Part shown: piece by piece, positions 5,951 through 7,229 of the stretch
How the letters are laid out: each line of letters starts with the position of its first letter
Numbering within the stretch: position 1 is the first letter of the stretch
NCBI GenBank assembly: GCA_015655485.1
Contig: JAATEZ010000134.1
Location: 1 to 7,229 of the forward strand
Origin: Lactobacillales bacterium
GTDB lineage: Bacteria; Bacillota; Bacilli; Lactobacillales; Vagococcaceae
DNA length: 7,229 nt
Direction of reading: 5' to 3'
The notes under the pieces: generated by a model
The model's database searches: none
The model's input: only the letters and a program-made list of their open reading frames with translations
Told to the model about the DNA's origin: nothing
Translations under genes and position numbers: made by a program

Positions 5951-6082
5951 ATTATGAAATTCTGCTGGTCCATAGGAATGAAGAATGGCTCTGTCGGGTT
6001 GATCGATAAAGCTTGAGCATCTTGGGCGGTCTATGATAAAGTATTATTAAATCGAGGAAATAAATAGAAAGAAGCAAATCAG

Positions 6083-6853
6083 ATGATATTTGATAGTCAT
6101 ACACATTTAAATGCGGAGCAGTTTTCACAAGATGTTCCTGAAACTATTCAACGTGCTGAAAAATTAGGTGTAACCGAAATGGCCGTTGTCGGATTTGATA
6201 CACCTACGATCCAAAAGTCGCTGGATCTAAGCACGGAATATTCGCAAATTTATAGTATTATCGGCTGGCATCCAACGGAAGCAGGCAATTATTCAGCTGA
6301 GATCGAAAGGGATCTAGAGCAGCAGCTTGTTCAAAAAAAGGTTGTTGCCTTAGGCGAGATCGGCTTAGATTATTATTGGATGGAGGATCCCAAGGAAACA
6401 CAGGAAAAAATTTTCAGACGGCAGCTGAGCATTGCCCGGGAGCATCATTTGCCAGTCAGTATCCATAACCGGGAAGCAATGGAGGATACTTACCGTATTT
6501 TAAAGAGTGAAAAAATCCAAAATATTGGTGGAATCATGCATAGTTTCAATGGAGATGTCGAATGGATGAAACGTTTTTTAGATCTGGGCATGTATCTTTC
6601 ATTGAGTGGAGTAGTTACGTTTAAAAAAGCGGTGGAAGTCCATGAAGTAGCGAAAACAGTGCCCTTAGAGCGGCTTTTAGTTGAAACCGATGCTCCTTAT
6701 TTGTCACCCGTTCCTTATCGCGGCAAAAGAAACGAGCCTGGGTTTACACGTTATGTGGTCGAAGAGATCGCTAAGATAAGATCAGCTTCTTTTGAAGAAA
6801 TTGCACTTTGTACCACTGCAAATGCTCATCAACTATTTAGAATTGAGAAGTGA
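6083..6853 (+). CDS. tatD: TatD-family metal-dependent DNase/hydrolase
   Basis: This 256-residue TIM-barrel protein is the normal TatD length. All expected metal ligands are present: H6 and H8 (DSHTHL), E92 (GEIGLDYY), H128 (VSIHNR), H153 (GIMHSFNG) and D203 (VETDAPYLSP). The family comprises cytoplasmic divalent-metal phosphoesterases with 3'-5' exonuclease or AP-endonuclease-like activity on DNA. The physiological role in Firmicutes is not well defined. The ATG at 6083 gives the canonical MIFDSHTHLN start, but the ribosome binding site is weak (GAAAGAAG, 6067-6074). It lies 132 bp beyond the metG terminator. Candidate -10 hexamers TATGAT (6032-6037) and TATTAT (6042-6047) exist but lack well-spaced -35 partners, so the promoter is uncertain. 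Read-through from metG remains possible. rnmV follows by 5 bp. Confidence 0.96.
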   Translation: MIFDSHTHLNAEQFSQDVPETIQRAEKLGVTEMAVVGFDTPTIQKSLDLSTEYSQIYSIIGWHPTEAGNYSAEIERDLEQQLVQKKVVALGEIGLDYYWMEDPKETQEKIFRRQLSIAREHHLPVSIHNREAMEDTYRILKSEKIQNIGGIMHSFNGDVEWMKRFLDLGMYLSLSGVVTFKKAVEVHEVAKTVPLERLLVETDAPYLSPVPYRGKRNEPGFTRYVVEEIAKIRSASFEEIALCTTANAHQLFRIEK

Positions 6854-6858
6854 TAGCT

Positions 6859-7229
6859 ATGAAACCTAAAATCAAAGAAGTGATCGTTGTTGAAGGGAAA
6901 GACGATACTAGGCGTCTTTTGGAAGTAGTTGAGGCAGATACTATCGAAACCAATGGATCGGCTATCGATCTAGTTGTTTTAAACCAAATCAGGTTTGCTC
7001 AAGAAGTTCGCGGGGTCATTATTTTGACCGACCCGGATTTTCCCGGTGAAAAGATTCGCAAGACAATCATGCAGGCAGTTCCGGAGGCCAAACATGCCTT
7101 TATTTCAGCCAGAGAAGGAGCGCCTAGAAAAAAAGGCAGTCTTGGAGTGGAACATGCCAGTGATGAGGCAATTTTACATGCTTTAGCAGATGTGATGACT
7201 CCTCGGAGCCATGAGGAAGAAATGACAGA
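6859..7229 (+). CDS. rnmV: Ribonuclease M5, N-terminal part (3' end outside window)
   Basis: The frame is open to the right edge: 123 complete codons plus 2 bases, and family members are about 185 residues. A Toprim domain fills the visible part: VVEGKDD with catalytic E12, followed by the DxD motif TDPDFPGEKIRK (D58, D60), TIETNGSAI and GVEHASDEAI. These are the signature sequences of RNase M5, which matures the 5S rRNA precursor in the cytoplasm of low-GC Gram-positives, with help from ribosomal protein L18. ATG 6859 is 5 bp after the tatD stop, with GAGAAG about 8 nt upstream. An in-frame GTG at 6850, overlapping the tatD stop as GTGA, would add three residues and cannot be excluded. Co-transcription with tatD is near certain, and in related genomes ksgA usually comes next. 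Confidence 0.95.
   Translation, partial: MKPKIKEVIVVEGKDDTRRLLEVVEADTIETNGSAIDLVVLNQIRFAQEVRGVIILTDPDFPGEKIRKTIMQAVPEAKHAFISAREGAPRKKGSLGVEHASDEAILHALADVMTPRSHEEEMT

Noticed and set aside
6013..6047. Promoter for tatD (TTGAGC with TATGAT or TATTAT)
   Set aside because: Spacings are 13 and 23 bp, outside the sigma-A range. The 18-bp alternative TAAAGT matches poorly, so no promoter is claimed.

Overview
The window looks like a chromosomal segment of a low-GC Gram-positive bacterium of the Lactobacillales, most likely Enterococcus or a close relative. The AT-rich composition, strong AGGAGG-type ribosome binding sites, a free-standing rpsD without zinc cysteines, and the metG-tatD-rnmV gene order all fit. 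The genus is inferred from protein character and gene order. Nothing in the window settles the species. The content is housekeeping: I see no mobile element, CRISPR array, tRNA, rRNA or obvious new defence or metabolic system.

Layout, left to right. (1) Positions 1-359 hold the C-terminal end of a lipoate-protein ligase. (2) Positions 426-2685 hold a compact metN-metI-metQ type ABC importer: ATPase, permease and substrate-binding lipoprotein. ATPase and permease overlap by 4 bp, and the lipoprotein follows 17 bp later. The ATPase lacks the C-terminal regulatory domain of classical MetN. The binding protein has changed around one ligand-pocket segment, so 'methionine' is the best but not a certain substrate. 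(3) Positions 2764-2836 form a very long perfect hairpin that serves as a bidirectional terminator between metQ and the convergent rpsD. (4) rpsD (ribosomal protein S4) lies on the minus strand at 2835-3446. Its leader of about 180 nt is preceded by a clear sigma-A promoter. The leader ends in a hairpin that sequesters the Shine-Dalgarno sequence and carries a 12-nt exact complement of the 16S rRNA 530 loop, consistent with S4 autoregulation. (5) Positions 3891-5897 hold methionyl-tRNA synthetase, transcribed divergently from rpsD from an extended -10 promoter and closed by a terminator. (6) Positions 6083-7229 hold tatD and the start of rnmV (ribonuclease M5), 5 bp apart, continuing past the window.

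Functionally, the importer brings in methionine or a related compound and MetRS charges it onto tRNA. RpsD and RnmV (5S rRNA maturation) belong to ribosome production, TatD is a metal-dependent nuclease, and the lipoate ligase supplies the cofactor of 2-oxoacid dehydrogenases. The points most worth a second look are the rpsD leader, the 30-bp hairpin, and the divergence of the importer from classical MetNIQ.
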